Below, in pieces: positions 33,485-42,255 of a stretch of 64,000 nucleotides of DNA; positions within the stretch are counted from its first letter, which is position 1, and each line of letters begins with the position of its first letter. The position numbers and the translations under genes are program-made. The notes beneath the pieces are model-generated. The model did not search any database. It worked only from the letters and a program-made list of their open reading frames with translations, and was not told the origin of the DNA. The DNA lies in the NCBI RefSeq assembly GCF_025061645.1, contig NZ_JANYMP010000030.1, forward strand, positions 11,946-75,945, in the 5' to 3' direction. The DNA is from Umezawaea endophytica. Lineage in GTDB: Bacteria; Actinomycetota; Actinomycetes; Mycobacteriales; Pseudonocardiaceae.

Positions 33485-35521
33485 ATGGGAACCAAGAACA
33501 ACGACAACGGCCACTCGGCAGGCTCGGTCGCTGTGGACGACCCGGCCAAGGTCCGCAACGTCGTGCTGGTCGGCCCGTCGGGGGCGGGCAAGACCACCCT
33601 GACGGAAGCACTGCTCATGACGAGCGGCGTGCTCACGCGGGCCGGGTCGGTCGTCGAGGGCAACACGGTGTGCGACCACGATCCCGCGGCCGTGCGACAA
33701 CAGCGGTCGGTAGGCCTCGCCGTCGCGCCGCTGCGGCACGGCGACATCAAGATCAACCTCATCGACACCCCCGGTTACGCCGACTTCGTCGGGGAACTGC
33801 GCGCGGGCCTGCGGGCCGCCGACGCCGCCCTGTTCGTGGTCAACGCGTTCGAGGGCGTGGACGCCTCCACCACCTCGCTGTGGGCGGAGTGCGCGGCCGT
33901 CGGGATGCCGCGCGCGGTCGTGATCACCCGCACCGACCACCACCGGGCCGACGTGGGCACCGCCATCGCGGCCTGCCAGGAGGCGTTCGGGGCGGGCGTC
34001 GTGCCGCTGTACCTGCCCAAGGGCGACGGCCTGGTCGGGCTGATCACCGGCGACACGGCGGGGTTCGAGGCCGAGCGCGCCGAGCTGATCGAGGCGATCA
34101 TCGCCGAGAGCGAGGACGAGTCGCTCATGGACCGCTACCTGGAGGGCGAGGACGTCGACCAGGCGACGCTGATCGCCGACCTGGAGACGGCGGTCGCGCG
34201 CGGCTCGTTCCACCCGGTGGTGCCGGTGTGCGCGGTGACCGGCACCGGGCTCCCCGAGCTGCTCGACGGCATCGCCCGCGCGTTCCCGTCCCCGCTGGAG
34301 CACCCGCTGCCGGAGGTCACCGGCCTGGACGGGATACCCAGGCCGCGCATGGAGGCCGACCCGAACGGGCCGCTGGTCGCCGAGGTCGTGCGCACCGCCG
34401 TGGACTCCTACGTCGGCCGGGTGTCGGTGGTCCGGGTGTTCTCCGGGACGCTGCGGCCGGAGAACTCCGTGCACGTGTCCGGGCACGGCATGGCGGACCG
34501 CGGGCACGAGGACCACGACGTGGACGAGCGGGTCGCGCACGTCTACTCGCCGCTCGGCTCCGCGCTGCGCGAGGTGCCGTACTGCGTGGCGGGTGACGTG
34601 TGCGCGCTGACGAAGCTCGGGTCGGCGGAGACCGGCGACACCGTGTCCGCGCCGGACCGGCCGCTGCTGATGTCGCCGTGGCGGATGCCCGAACCGCTGC
34701 TGCCGGTCGCGGTCGTGCCGCGCAGCCGCAGCGACGAGGACAACCTGGCGCGCAACCTCAACCGGCTCGTGGCGGGCGACCCGACGCTGCGGCTGGAGCG
34801 CAACGCCGAGACCCACCAGATGGTGCTGTGGTGCATGGGGGAGGCGCACGCCGACGTCGTGCTGGCCCGGCTGCGCGCGGGCGGCGCCGAGGTGGACACC
34901 GAACCCGTGCGGGTGGCGCTGCGCGAGACGTTCTCGGGCGGGGCCAAGGGCCACGGGCGGCACGTGAAGCAGTCCGGCGGGCACGGCCAGTACGCCGTGT
35001 GCGACATCGTCGTGGAGCCACTGCCCCGCGGCGGCGGGTTCGAGTTCGTGGACAAGGTCGTCGGCGGCGCGGTGCCGCACCAGTTCATCCCCAGCATCGA
35101 GAAGGGCGTGAAGGCGCAACTGGCGCGCGGCCTGCGCGACGGCCACCCGGTGGTCGACGTCCGGGTCACCGTCGTCGACGGCAAGGCGCACTCGGTCGAC
35201 TCGTCGGACGCCGCCTTCCAGACGGCGGGCTCGCTGGCGCTGAAGGACGCGGCGGCGAACACCGGGCTGTCGCTGCTGGAACCCGTGGACGAGATCACCG
35301 TCCACCTGCCGGACGACTACCTGGGCACGGTGCTCGGCGACCTGTCCGGCAGGCGCGGCCGGGTGCTCGGCACGGAGTCGGACTCGACCGCGCACACCAC
35401 GATCCGCGCGGAGGTGCCGAGTTCCGCGCTGCTGCGGTACGCGATCGAACTCCGGTCGCTCACGTCGGGCACGGCGACGTTCACCCGCCGCTTCGTCCGC
35501 TACGACCCGCTGCCGGGGTGA
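33485..35521 (+). CDS. Elongation factor G-like GTPase (EF-G2 type)
   Basis: A 678-residue translational-GTPase homologue. The P-loop is [10 protein letters not shown] at 30-39, instead of the GHIDAGKTT of canonical EF-G, and switch II is IDTPGYADF. The NKxD base-recognition motif is altered to TRTD. Domains II-V follow, with [20 protein letters not shown] marking domain IV. In mycobacteria the equivalent EF-G2 binds GTP but lacks ribosome-stimulated hydrolysis, so a role outside normal elongation is likely. ATG 33485 has GGAGGG seven bases upstream. Confidence 0.9.
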   Translation: MGTKNNDNGHSAGSVAVDDPAKVRNVVLVGPSGAGKTTLTEALLMTSGVLTRAGSVVEGNTVCDHDPAAVRQQRSVGLAVAPLRHGDIKINLIDTPGYADFVGELRAGLRAADAALFVVNAFEGVDASTTSLWAECAAVGMPRAVVITRTDHHRADVGTAIAACQEAFGAGVVPLYLPKGDGLVGLITGDTAGFEAERAELIEAIIAESEDESLMDRYLEGEDVDQATLIADLETAVARGSFHPVVPVCAVTGTGLPELLDGIARAFPSPLEHPLPEVTGLDGIPRPRMEADPNGPLVAEVVRTAVDSYVGRVSVVRVFSGTLRPENSVHVSGHGMADRGHEDHDVDERVAHVYSPLGSALREVPYCVAGDVCALTKLGSAETGDTVSAPDRPLLMSPWRMPEPLLPVAVVPRSRSDEDNLARNLNRLVAGDPTLRLERNAETHQMVLWCMGEAHADVVLARLRAGGAEVDTEPVRVALRETFSGGAKGHGRHVKQSGGHGQYAVCDIVVEPLPRGGGFEFVDKVVGGAVPHQFIPSIEKGVKAQLARGLRDGHPVVDVRVTVVDGKAHSVDSSDAAFQTAGSLALKDAAANTGLSLLEPVDEITVHLPDDYLGTVLGDLSGRRGRVLGTESDSTAHTTIRAEVPSSALLRYAIELRSLTSGTATFTRRFVRYDPLPG

Positions 35522-35530
35522 GGGCGGGCC

Positions 35531-35580
35531 GGTCTCGTCCACCGGTTCCCCGCGACCACGGGGAACCGGTGGACGAGACC
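35531..35580. terminator. Strong bidirectional terminator (21-base perfect stem)
   Basis: Arms of 21 bases, starting GGTCTCGTCCACCGGTTCCC, pair perfectly around an eight-base loop. The element fills the gap between the convergent EF-G-like and anti-sigma genes. Confidence 0.85.
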
Positions 35581-35581
35581 G

Positions 35582-36538
35582 TCACCACCGGACGAGTTCC
35601 GCCGTGCGCGGACCCGCCATGCGCAGCCGGAAGACCGTGACGCCCTGGCCGACGCGCACGTCGACGGACTCGCAGATCTGCCGGGTGATCCACAGCCCGT
35701 CGCCGAACTCCGTCGGCGCGCGCACCTCGGGCGGGCGGAACCCCGCGTACGGGTCGAGGTCCGCCGCGCTGGCGCCGCTGAGCTCGCACACCACCGCGCC
35801 GTCGCACGGCCACAGCGCGACGTGGCCGTCGTCCCGCAGGAACGCCAGCGTCTCGCCGACCGCGACGGTCAGCATCGCGGCCCGCTCCTCGTCGAGGCCG
35901 AGGTCGATGGCACGGCTGACGATGAAGCGCCGCAACGCGTTCAGGTCACCGCGCAGCGACAGGACGACCGCGGCGGCCGGGCGCTGCGGCAGCGGCACGG
36001 AGTCGCAGGCGTGCGCGTACTCGTGCGGGTCGACGTAGTCGGGCGACGGGATCGACCTGGTGCCGCGCACGTCGGCGGGGTGGGTCTTGAGCGCGTGCGC
36101 GATGCCCTCCTCGCTCACCACCCTCGTGTCGTACGGGCAGATCATCCACACGTTGGTGCCCGAGAGGACGACGTTGAGGCCGGACTCCATGCGCCGCCAC
36201 GCCCGCACGTCGCTCTCCGTGCGGCCCGCCCACAGCGGTTCGGCCAGCACGCGCACGTTGCGACCGGTGCCGGACCGGTTCTTCCGCTGCCAGTAGCGGA
36301 AGAACTCCGTCGCCCGTTCGGGTGGCCTGCGGCCGAAGTACGCCGTCTCGGCGTGGTCGAACCCGTCCGCGTCCTCGCCGAGCGCGTCCCGCAGCAGGGT
36401 GATGTTGTTGGGGGTCGTCGTGACGAGCACCGGTTCGCCGAGCCGCACGCCGTCCGCGACGAAGGGCACCGCCATCGCCAGGAACTCGTCCTCGTCGGTG
36501 TACACGGCCGCGTCGTGCCGGAAGTCCTCGTTGTTCAC
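35582..36538 (-). CDS. MEDS-domain anti-sigma regulatory protein (RsbA-like)
   Basis: A 318-residue two-domain protein. Residues about 5-170 are a MEDS (DcmR-like) sensory domain: FRHDAAVYTDEDEFLAMAVP, then PVLVTTTPNNITLLRDALGE. Residues about 195-318 are a GHKL ATPase of the RsbW/anti-sigma-kinase type, with AMLTVAVGETLAFLRDDGHV (N-box, the usual Asn replaced) and EFGDGLWITRQICESVDVRV (G-box). GTG 36538 overlaps the STAS gene stop by four bases, so the pair is coupled. It probably senses a signal and controls a partner sigma or anti-sigma factor encoded elsewhere. Confidence 0.82.
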   Translation of the reverse strand: MNNEDFRHDAAVYTDEDEFLAMAVPFVADGVRLGEPVLVTTTPNNITLLRDALGEDADGFDHAETAYFGRRPPERATEFFRYWQRKNRSGTGRNVRVLAEPLWAGRTESDVRAWRRMESGLNVVLSGTNVWMICPYDTRVVSEEGIAHALKTHPADVRGTRSIPSPDYVDPHEYAHACDSVPLPQRPAAAVVLSLRGDLNALRRFIVSRAIDLGLDEERAAMLTVAVGETLAFLRDDGHVALWPCDGAVVCELSGASAADLDPYAGFRPPEVRAPTEFGDGLWITRQICESVDVRVGQGVTVFRLRMAGPRTAELVRW

Positions 36539-36855
36539 CGCGGCTCTTCTCCGTTCGCCATGACCAGGCCGGGGGCGTTCGCCCAGCCGACCGCGCCGAT
36601 GGCCCATTCGTGGTGGGGCGCGAGGTTCAGCACGAGGCTGCGCCCGTCCTCCGCCAGTTCGCCCGCCGTGCGCACCAGCGTGCGGACGGTCGCGAGCAGC
36701 AGGAACGGCACCTGGCGCATGTCGACCCTGACCTGTCCGCACGGCGAGTCGACCCCGCCGCCGAGGAGGGTCGAGCGCAGTGCTTCCAGGTCCGCCGCGT
36801 CGATGTTGCCGGTCAGCACCAGACCGGGTGGGTCGCCTTGAGGCGTGATGACCAC
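36535..36855 (-). CDS. STAS-domain protein
   Basis: A 106-residue single STAS-like domain: GLVLTGNIDAADLEALRSTL, then GQVRVDMRQVPFLLLATVRT. In RsbV-type antagonists the loop after the VDMS strand carries D-S-[ST] with the phosphorylated Ser; here it reads FLLLAT with no Ser, so it is not a conventional phospho-switch. It is coupled to the MEDS/ATPase gene (GTGA overlap) and is the first gene of the pair. Confidence 0.75.
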   Translation of the reverse strand: MVITPQGDPPGLVLTGNIDAADLEALRSTLLGGGVDSPCGQVRVDMRQVPFLLLATVRTLVRTAGELAEDGRSLVLNLAPHHEWAIGAVGWANAPGLVMANGEEPR

Positions 36856-37067
36856 TTCAGGGTTCTCCTAGCACGATTTCCGTCACGCACCAGGACCCCG
36901 GAACCCGATGCGCGCGTCCGGAACGAGCGTACGCGGTCGTTCGGCGCGCGTTCAACTCGCCGGGAATTCCGATCGGGTATTCCACCCGGCGGGGCCGCGC
37001 GTTTTCGCGACCCCACCGGGAAATCCGAAAGCACATCCATCAAGAATCGAAACAAGTGGCCGGAAAT

Positions 37068-37093
37068 GGTCGTGGGACACCCGTCCCACGACC
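37068..37093 (-). terminator. Terminator after mmsA
   Basis: GGTCGTGGGAC-ACCC-GTCCCACGACC is a perfect 11-bp stem with a four-base loop, ten bases beyond the mmsA stop. The rest of the gap (36856-37067) is somewhat AT-richer and presumably contains the STAS promoter; nothing else is seen in it. Confidence 0.8.
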
Positions 37094-37102
37094 GCTCCCA
37101 GG

Positions 37103-38593
37103 TCAGGTGTTCTGCGGGAACCCCAGGTTGATGCCACCGTGCGACGGATCGAGCCACCGACTGGTGACGACCTTCGTCCGGGTGAAGAAGTGCACACCTT
37201 CCGGCCCATAGGCGTGGGAATCGCCGAACAGGGAGTCCTTCCAACCACCGAACGAGTAGTACGCGACCGGAACGGGAATCGGCACGTTCACGCCGACCAT
37301 CCCGACCTCGATCTCGTTCTGGAAACGCCTGGCCGCGCCGCCGTCGTTGGTGAAGATGGCGGTGCCGTTGCCGTACGGGTTGTCGTTGACGACCTCCACC
37401 GCGTCGTCGTAGGTCGACACGCGGAGCACGGACAGCACCGGGCCGAAGATCTCGTCGGTGTACACGCCCATGTCCGTGCCGACGTGGTCGAACAGCGTCG
37501 GGCCGAGCCAGAACCCGCCCTCGTCGCCGTCGATCGGGTGACCGCGACCGTCGACCACCAGCGACGCGCCCTCCTCGACGCCGGAGTCCACGTAGGACAC
37601 GACCTTGTCCCGGTGCGTGCCCGTGACCAGCGGCCCCATCTCGCAGCCCTGACGACGGCCGTCGCCCACGTGCAGGTCCGCGATCCGGTCGCGGATCTTG
37701 CCCACCAGCTCGTCGCCCACCGGGTCGACGGCGACCACGACGGAGATCGCCATGCAGCGCTCCCCCGCCGAGCCGAAGCCCGCCGACACCGCCGCGTCCG
37801 CCGCGAGGTCGAGGTCCGCGTCTGGCAGGACCACCATGTGGTTCTTGGCCCCTCCCAACGCCTGCACGCGCTTCCCGTTGCCCGTGCCGGTCTCGTAGAC
37901 GTACCGGGCGATCGGTGTGGAGCCGACGAACGACACCGCCTTCACGTCCCGGTGCTCCAGGATCCGGTCCACGGCCACCTTGTCGCCGTGCACCACGTTG
38001 AGCACGCCGTCCGGCAGCCCGGCCTCGGCGAACAGCTCCGCGATGAAGTTCGCCGCCGACGGGTCCTTCTCGCTCGGCTTGAGCACGACGGTGTTGCCGC
38101 ACGCGATGGCGTTCGGCACGAACCAGAGCGGCACCATCGCCGGGAAGTTGAACGGCGAGATCACCCCGACCACGCCGAGCGGCTGGAGGATCGAGTAGAC
38201 GTCGACCTTGGTGGAGGCGTTCTCGCTGAAGCCGCCCTTGATCAGGTTCGGGATGCCGCAGGCGAACTCGACGGCCTCCAGGGCCCGCTGGATCTCTCCG
38301 GCCGCGTCCGACAGCACCTTGCCGTGCTCGGCCGTCACGATCGCGGCCAGCTCCGCCTTGCGGGCGTTGAACAGCTCGCGGAACGCGAACATCACCGACG
38401 CCCGCTGGGCCAGGGAAGCGCCGCGCCACCCGGTGAACGCCGCCTTCGCCGCCGCCACGGCCTCGTCCACGTCGGCCGAACTGGCGAAGTCGACCCTGGC
38501 GGCGACCTGACCGGTCGCCGGGTCGTAGACGTCACCCGTGCGCTCGGCGGTGCCGGTCCACGGCTTGCCGCCGATCCGGTGCGTGATCCTCAC
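37103..38593 (-). CDS. mmsA: CoA-acylating (methyl)malonate-semialdehyde dehydrogenase
   Basis: A 496-residue aldehyde dehydrogenase of the MmsA/IolA branch that converts malonate semialdehyde to acetyl-CoA, or methylmalonate semialdehyde to propionyl-CoA, with NAD. The catalytic nucleophile is Cys280 in FGSAGERCMAIS. The general-base Glu of hydrolytic ALDHs (ELGGK) is replaced (QALGGAKNHMVV), which is diagnostic for the CoA-acylating type. GTG 38593 overlaps the transaminase stop, so the two are coupled. The pair handles beta-alanine (or beta-aminoisobutyrate) from pyrimidine breakdown. Confidence 0.93.
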   Translation of the reverse strand: MRITHRIGGKPWTGTAERTGDVYDPATGQVAARVDFASSADVDEAVAAAKAAFTGWRGASLAQRASVMFAFRELFNARKAELAAIVTAEHGKVLSDAAGEIQRALEAVEFACGIPNLIKGGFSENASTKVDVYSILQPLGVVGVISPFNFPAMVPLWFVPNAIACGNTVVLKPSEKDPSAANFIAELFAEAGLPDGVLNVVHGDKVAVDRILEHRDVKAVSFVGSTPIARYVYETGTGNGKRVQALGGAKNHMVVLPDADLDLAADAAVSAGFGSAGERCMAISVVVAVDPVGDELVGKIRDRIADLHVGDGRRQGCEMGPLVTGTHRDKVVSYVDSGVEEGASLVVDGRGHPIDGDEGGFWLGPTLFDHVGTDMGVYTDEIFGPVLSVLRVSTYDDAVEVVNDNPYGNGTAIFTNDGGAARRFQNEIEVGMVGVNVPIPVPVAYYSFGGWKDSLFGDSHAYGPEGVHFFTRTKVVTSRWLDPSHGGINLGFPQNT

Positions 38594-39897
38594 GCGGACG
38601 CCTCCTCGATCGCTCCGCGCAGCGCCACGAGCGCTTCCGCGACCTCGTCCTCGGTCAGCGTCATCGGCGGCGCGAGCCGGATCACGTTGCCGTACAGGCC
38701 TCCCTTGCCGATCAGCAGGCCGCGTTCCCGCGCGCCTTCGAGCACCGCCACCGCGGCCTTCGGAGCGGGTCCGCCGTCCGCGTCGACCAGTTCGATGCCG
38801 ATCATCAGGCCCTTGCCGCGCACGTCGCCGACGACCGGGTTGTCGTTCGCGATGGCCCGCAGGCCCTCGAACAGCAGCGCGCCGAGCTTCGCCGCGTTGG
38901 CCTGGAGGTCGTGCTCCAGCACGTAGTCCAGCGTCGCCAGCGCGCCCGCGGTGGACACCGGGTTGCCGCCGAACGTGGACAGCGAGTTCGCGCCGAGGCA
39001 GTCCATCAGGTCGCCGCGCGCCACCACGCCGCCGATCGCGAGCCCGTTGCCGAGGCCCTTGGCGAAGGTCATCGCGTCCGGCACGACGCCGTGCGCCTGG
39101 ATGCCCCAGAAGTTCTCGCCGGTACGGCCCCAGCCGGTCTGCACCTCGTCGGAGATGAGCAGGATCCCGTACTCGTCCAGCACTTCCTTGAACGCGGCGA
39201 ACAGCCCGTCCGGCGGCAGGGCGAACCCGCCGACGCCCTGGATCGGCTCGACGATCATGCAGGCCACGTCACCGGAGGTGGTCACCTCGATGACCTCGCG
39301 CAGGTCGTCGACGCACGCCTTGACGTAGTCCGCGTCGGACAGGTGGCGGAACGGGCTGCGGAAGCGGTAGCCGCCGTGCACCCAGCTCACCTTGACCGGG
39401 CTGAGGGAACTGGCCGACCAGCCGCGGTTGCCGGTGATCGCGACGGTCGCGAACGCGCGGCCGTGGTAGGAGTTGCGCAGGGCCATGACCTGGTCGCTGC
39501 GGCGGTACTGGGTGGCGAGCATGAGCGCCGTCTCGTTGGCCTCGGTGCCCGAGTTGGTGAAGAACACCTTGGCGTCCGGGATGCCCGACAGCTCGGCGAT
39601 CTTCTCGGCCAGCTCCACCTGCTTCTCGATCAGGTAGAGCGTGGAGGTGTGGAGCACGCCGGTGGCGAGCTGGGCGCGGACGGCGTCGCTGATCTCGGGG
39701 ACGTCGTAGCCGACGGCGTTGGTCAGGATGCCTGCGAAGAAGTCGAGGTACGTGCGGCCTTCGCGGTCGGTGACCCGCCTACCGCTAGCGCTCGCGATCT
39801 CGATCGGCTCGTCGTAGTACAGGGCCATCCAGTTGGGCATGACCGCTCGGTGCCGGGCGAGCAGCTCCCGGTGTAGCCCCTGTCCTTGGGCAGCCAT
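38590..39897 (-). CDS. Class III aminotransferase, probable beta-alanine/beta-aminoisobutyrate transaminase
   Basis: A 435-residue fold-type I PLP transaminase of the AGXT2-like subgroup. FFTNSGTEANETALML binds PLP phosphate, LISDEVQTGWGRTG contains Asp250, and MTFAKGLGNGLAIGG the Schiff-base Lys280. ATG 39897 lies six bases after GGAGG. Coupling to mmsA and proximity to dihydropyrimidinase and beta-ureidopropionase point to beta-alanine as amino donor, yielding malonate semialdehyde for MmsA; exact substrate remains inferred. It is divergent from the PucR regulator. Confidence 0.88.
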   Translation of the reverse strand: MAAQGQGLHRELLARHRAVMPNWMALYYDEPIEIASASGRRVTDREGRTYLDFFAGILTNAVGYDVPEISDAVRAQLATGVLHTSTLYLIEKQVELAEKIAELSGIPDAKVFFTNSGTEANETALMLATQYRRSDQVMALRNSYHGRAFATVAITGNRGWSASSLSPVKVSWVHGGYRFRSPFRHLSDADYVKACVDDLREVIEVTTSGDVACMIVEPIQGVGGFALPPDGLFAAFKEVLDEYGILLISDEVQTGWGRTGENFWGIQAHGVVPDAMTFAKGLGNGLAIGGVVARGDLMDCLGANSLSTFGGNPVSTAGALATLDYVLEHDLQANAAKLGALLFEGLRAIANDNPVVGDVRGKGLMIGIELVDADGGPAPKAAVAVLEGARERGLLIGKGGLYGNVIRLAPPMTLTEDEVAEALVALRGAIEEASA

Positions 39898-40003
39898 CAG
39901 CGTCCTCCGTGAGGTAGGTCCTGCTTGGAGTCTGCTGGCACCGGCCACGGGCCGCCATGCACAACCTGTACCGCTTTCGCCGGGCCCGCATTACGTTGTG
40001 TCC

Positions 40004-41620
40004 ATGTACCCGACGGTCGCCGAAGCACTGGCACTCCCGGTGGTCCGCCGAGGCGGGCCGACGGTGGTCGCCGGGGCCTCCGGGATGCAGGGCCGGGTCC
40101 GCTGGGCGCACGTCGCCGAGGTCGCGGACATCGCCCACCTGCTGCGCGGCGGTGAACTCGTGCTGACGACCGGGCTGCTGCTGCCGTCGGACGACGCGGG
40201 CCTCACCCGGTACGTCGACGACCTCGCCGCCGTGGGCGCCGCGGGCCTCGTGGTGGAGCTGGTGCGGCGGTGGCGCGCGGAGGTCCCCGGCTCGCTCGTG
40301 GCCGCGGCCGAGAGGCACGGGCTGCCGCTCGTCACGCTCGCCCAGGAGACCCGGTTCGTGACCGTGACCGAGGCCGTCGTGGCGCTGATCGTGGACGCCC
40401 AGCTCGCCGAGCTGCGGGCCGCCGAACAGGTGCACGAGACGTTCACCGCGCTCACCGTGGCGGGCGCGGAGCCCGCCGAGGTGCTGCGCGAGGTGGCCCG
40501 GACCTCGGGTCTGCCGGTCGTGCTGGAGACGCTCGGCCACGAGGTCCTGGCCTACGACGCGGCGGGCGCGGACCCGACGGCGCTGCTCGCGGACTGGGGC
40601 CAGCGGTCCCGTTCGGTCACCGTGTCCGAGCGCACGGCCTACCACGAGGCCGCGGGCTGGCTCGTCACCGTCGTCGGCGCGCGCGGAGCCGACTGGGGCA
40701 GGCTGGTGATGGTCGCCCCGGAGGCGCCGCCGCACCGGCACGTGGTCGTCGCCGAACGCGCCGCGTCCGCGCTGGCCGTGCACCGGCTGGTGGCCCGCGA
40801 CCGCGAGTCGCTGGAACGCCAGACGCACCGGACGCTGCTCGCGCAACTGCTGGGTGAGGCGCTGCCGCCAGCCGACCTGTCCGCCCGTGCCGCCGCGCTG
40901 GGCGTGCCGCTGGAACGCAGGCAGCTCGTCGGCATCGCGATCCGCCCCGGCACGTCCCCGGCGCCCGCGCAAACCCTGGCCACGCAAGAGGTCCTGCGGG
41001 ACCTGGCCGAGGCCACCGCGCTGGCGGCCCGGCGCGTCACCGTGCCCGCGCTCGTCGGTGTCGTGGACGACACCAGCGTCCGCGCCCTGCTGTCCCTGCC
41101 GCCGCAGGCCGGGATCGACGGCGTGCTCCGACGGCTGGCCAAGGAGGTGCACCGCGTCGCGGCCTCGACGCAGCACGGGCTGCCGGTGGTCGTGGCCGCG
41201 GGCACGACCGTCACCGTCGTGTCCGACGTCCGGCGCAGCCTCGGCGAGGCCGTGCACATCGCGGGCGCCGCCCTCCGCTCACCCGGCACCCGCCTCTACC
41301 ACCGGTTGGACGACGTCCGCCTGCACGGCCTGCTGCACCTGCTGCGCGAGGACGAACGGCTGCGCGCGTTCGCCGACCGCGAGCTGGGCCCGCTGCTGGC
41401 GCGCGACACCAACCAGGGCAGCAGGCTGGTCGAACTGCTCCGCTGCCTGTGCGAGCACGGCGGCAACAAGTCGGCCGCCGCCGCGGCGGCCCACCTGTCC
41501 CGCACGGCGTACTACCAGCAGCTCGCCCGGATCGAACAGGTGCTGGGCGTCTCTCTCGAAGACCCCGTGTCCATCCTGTCCCTGCACGTGGCGCTGCTGG
41601 TGCACGACCTCGGCTCGTGA
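40004..41620 (+). CDS. PucR-family transcriptional regulator
   Basis: A 538-residue protein with the PucR N-terminal ligand domain (MYPTVAEALALPVVRRGGPT, then VADIAHLLRGGELVLTTGLL), a central GGDEF-like/CdaR segment and a C-terminal helix-turn-helix (LVELLRCLCEHGGNKSAAAA followed by HLSRTAYYQQLARIEQVLGV). Members control purine, allantoin, amino-acid or pyrimidine catabolism. ATG 40004 has no good ribosome binding site, so the message may be leaderless. It sits divergently from the transaminase-mmsA operon and upstream of the NCS1 cluster, and is the likely local regulator. Confidence 0.9.
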   Translation: MYPTVAEALALPVVRRGGPTVVAGASGMQGRVRWAHVAEVADIAHLLRGGELVLTTGLLLPSDDAGLTRYVDDLAAVGAAGLVVELVRRWRAEVPGSLVAAAERHGLPLVTLAQETRFVTVTEAVVALIVDAQLAELRAAEQVHETFTALTVAGAEPAEVLREVARTSGLPVVLETLGHEVLAYDAAGADPTALLADWGQRSRSVTVSERTAYHEAAGWLVTVVGARGADWGRLVMVAPEAPPHRHVVVAERAASALAVHRLVARDRESLERQTHRTLLAQLLGEALPPADLSARAAALGVPLERRQLVGIAIRPGTSPAPAQTLATQEVLRDLAEATALAARRVTVPALVGVVDDTSVRALLSLPPQAGIDGVLRRLAKEVHRVAASTQHGLPVVVAAGTTVTVVSDVRRSLGEAVHIAGAALRSPGTRLYHRLDDVRLHGLLHLLREDERLRAFADRELGPLLARDTNQGSRLVELLRCLCEHGGNKSAAAAAAHLSRTAYYQQLARIEQVLGVSLEDPVSILSLHVALLVHDLGS

Positions 41621-41643
41621 CCCGGCCGACCGTCCACACGCGA

Positions 41644-41681
41644 CAAGCCCATGACGCAGGTGCCACTGCGCCATGGGCTTG
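41644..41681. terminator. Bidirectional terminator
   Basis: CAAGCCCATG and CATGGGCTTG pair perfectly, then an A/C mismatch, then CGCAG/CTGCG, closing a 6-base loop. It lies between the convergent pucR-type and secreted-protein genes. Confidence 0.75.
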
Positions 41682-41696
41682 CGGAGGTGCGGAGGT

Positions 41697-42173
41697 CTAG
41701 CCCAGGCCGGGCAGTGCCACCGGGAGGTTGCCGAGCTGCGAGACGAGCGGCAGTTCGCCGGTGCTCGGGAGTTGGTTCAGCGGGAGCTGGTTGAGCTGGA
41801 GCTGGTCGCCGATCGGCAGCGAGGACGCGCCGGGGAGGGACCGGCCCTGCGGCTGGCCGAAGCCGGGGAGGACCGGGGTGCTCACGTTCGGCAGCGCCTG
41901 CGAGGGGTCCGGGAGCTGCGGGGCGGGCTGCCGCGCCACGGAGGAGTCCTGCACGTCGGTCGGCGCGGGCAGCTTCACGGACCGACCGCTCGCGACCTGG
42001 CCTGCCTGGCCTGCGACGGTGCTGGTCAGCTCGGGCGCGGCACCGATCGCACCTTCCAGGCCGTCGAGGGACGGCGCGGGGGCGGCTGCGGCCACTCCGG
42101 CGAGCAGCGGCGAAGCGCCGACGGCGAGCAGAGCGGCGGCACGGAGGGAACCACGCGGGCGGGTACGAAACAC
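41697..42173 (-). CDS. Small secreted hypothetical protein
   Basis: A 158-residue protein starting at GTG 42173 (AGGA six bases upstream) with a clear signal peptide: RPRGSLRAAALLAVGASPLL followed by AGVAAAAPAPS. The mature part is low-complexity, rich in Pro, Leu, Gln and Gly (LPGFGQPQGRSLPG, DQLQLNQLPLNQLPSTGELP). No catalytic motif is seen. It resembles small exported proteins of unknown role in actinomycetes. A short divergent gap separates it from the STAND pseudogene. Confidence 0.7.
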   Translation of the reverse strand: MFRTRPRGSLRAAALLAVGASPLLAGVAAAAPAPSLDGLEGAIGAAPELTSTVAGQAGQVASGRSVKLPAPTDVQDSSVARQPAPQLPDPSQALPNVSTPVLPGFGQPQGRSLPGASSLPIGDQLQLNQLPLNQLPSTGELPLVSQLGNLPVALPGLG

Positions 42174-42255
42174 AGTGTTCCTAACCTTGAGGGGACCTGA
42201 AGTGGTCCTCTTTGGCATCGGCAGGACCGCAGATGATCTATAGCCACACGATGGG

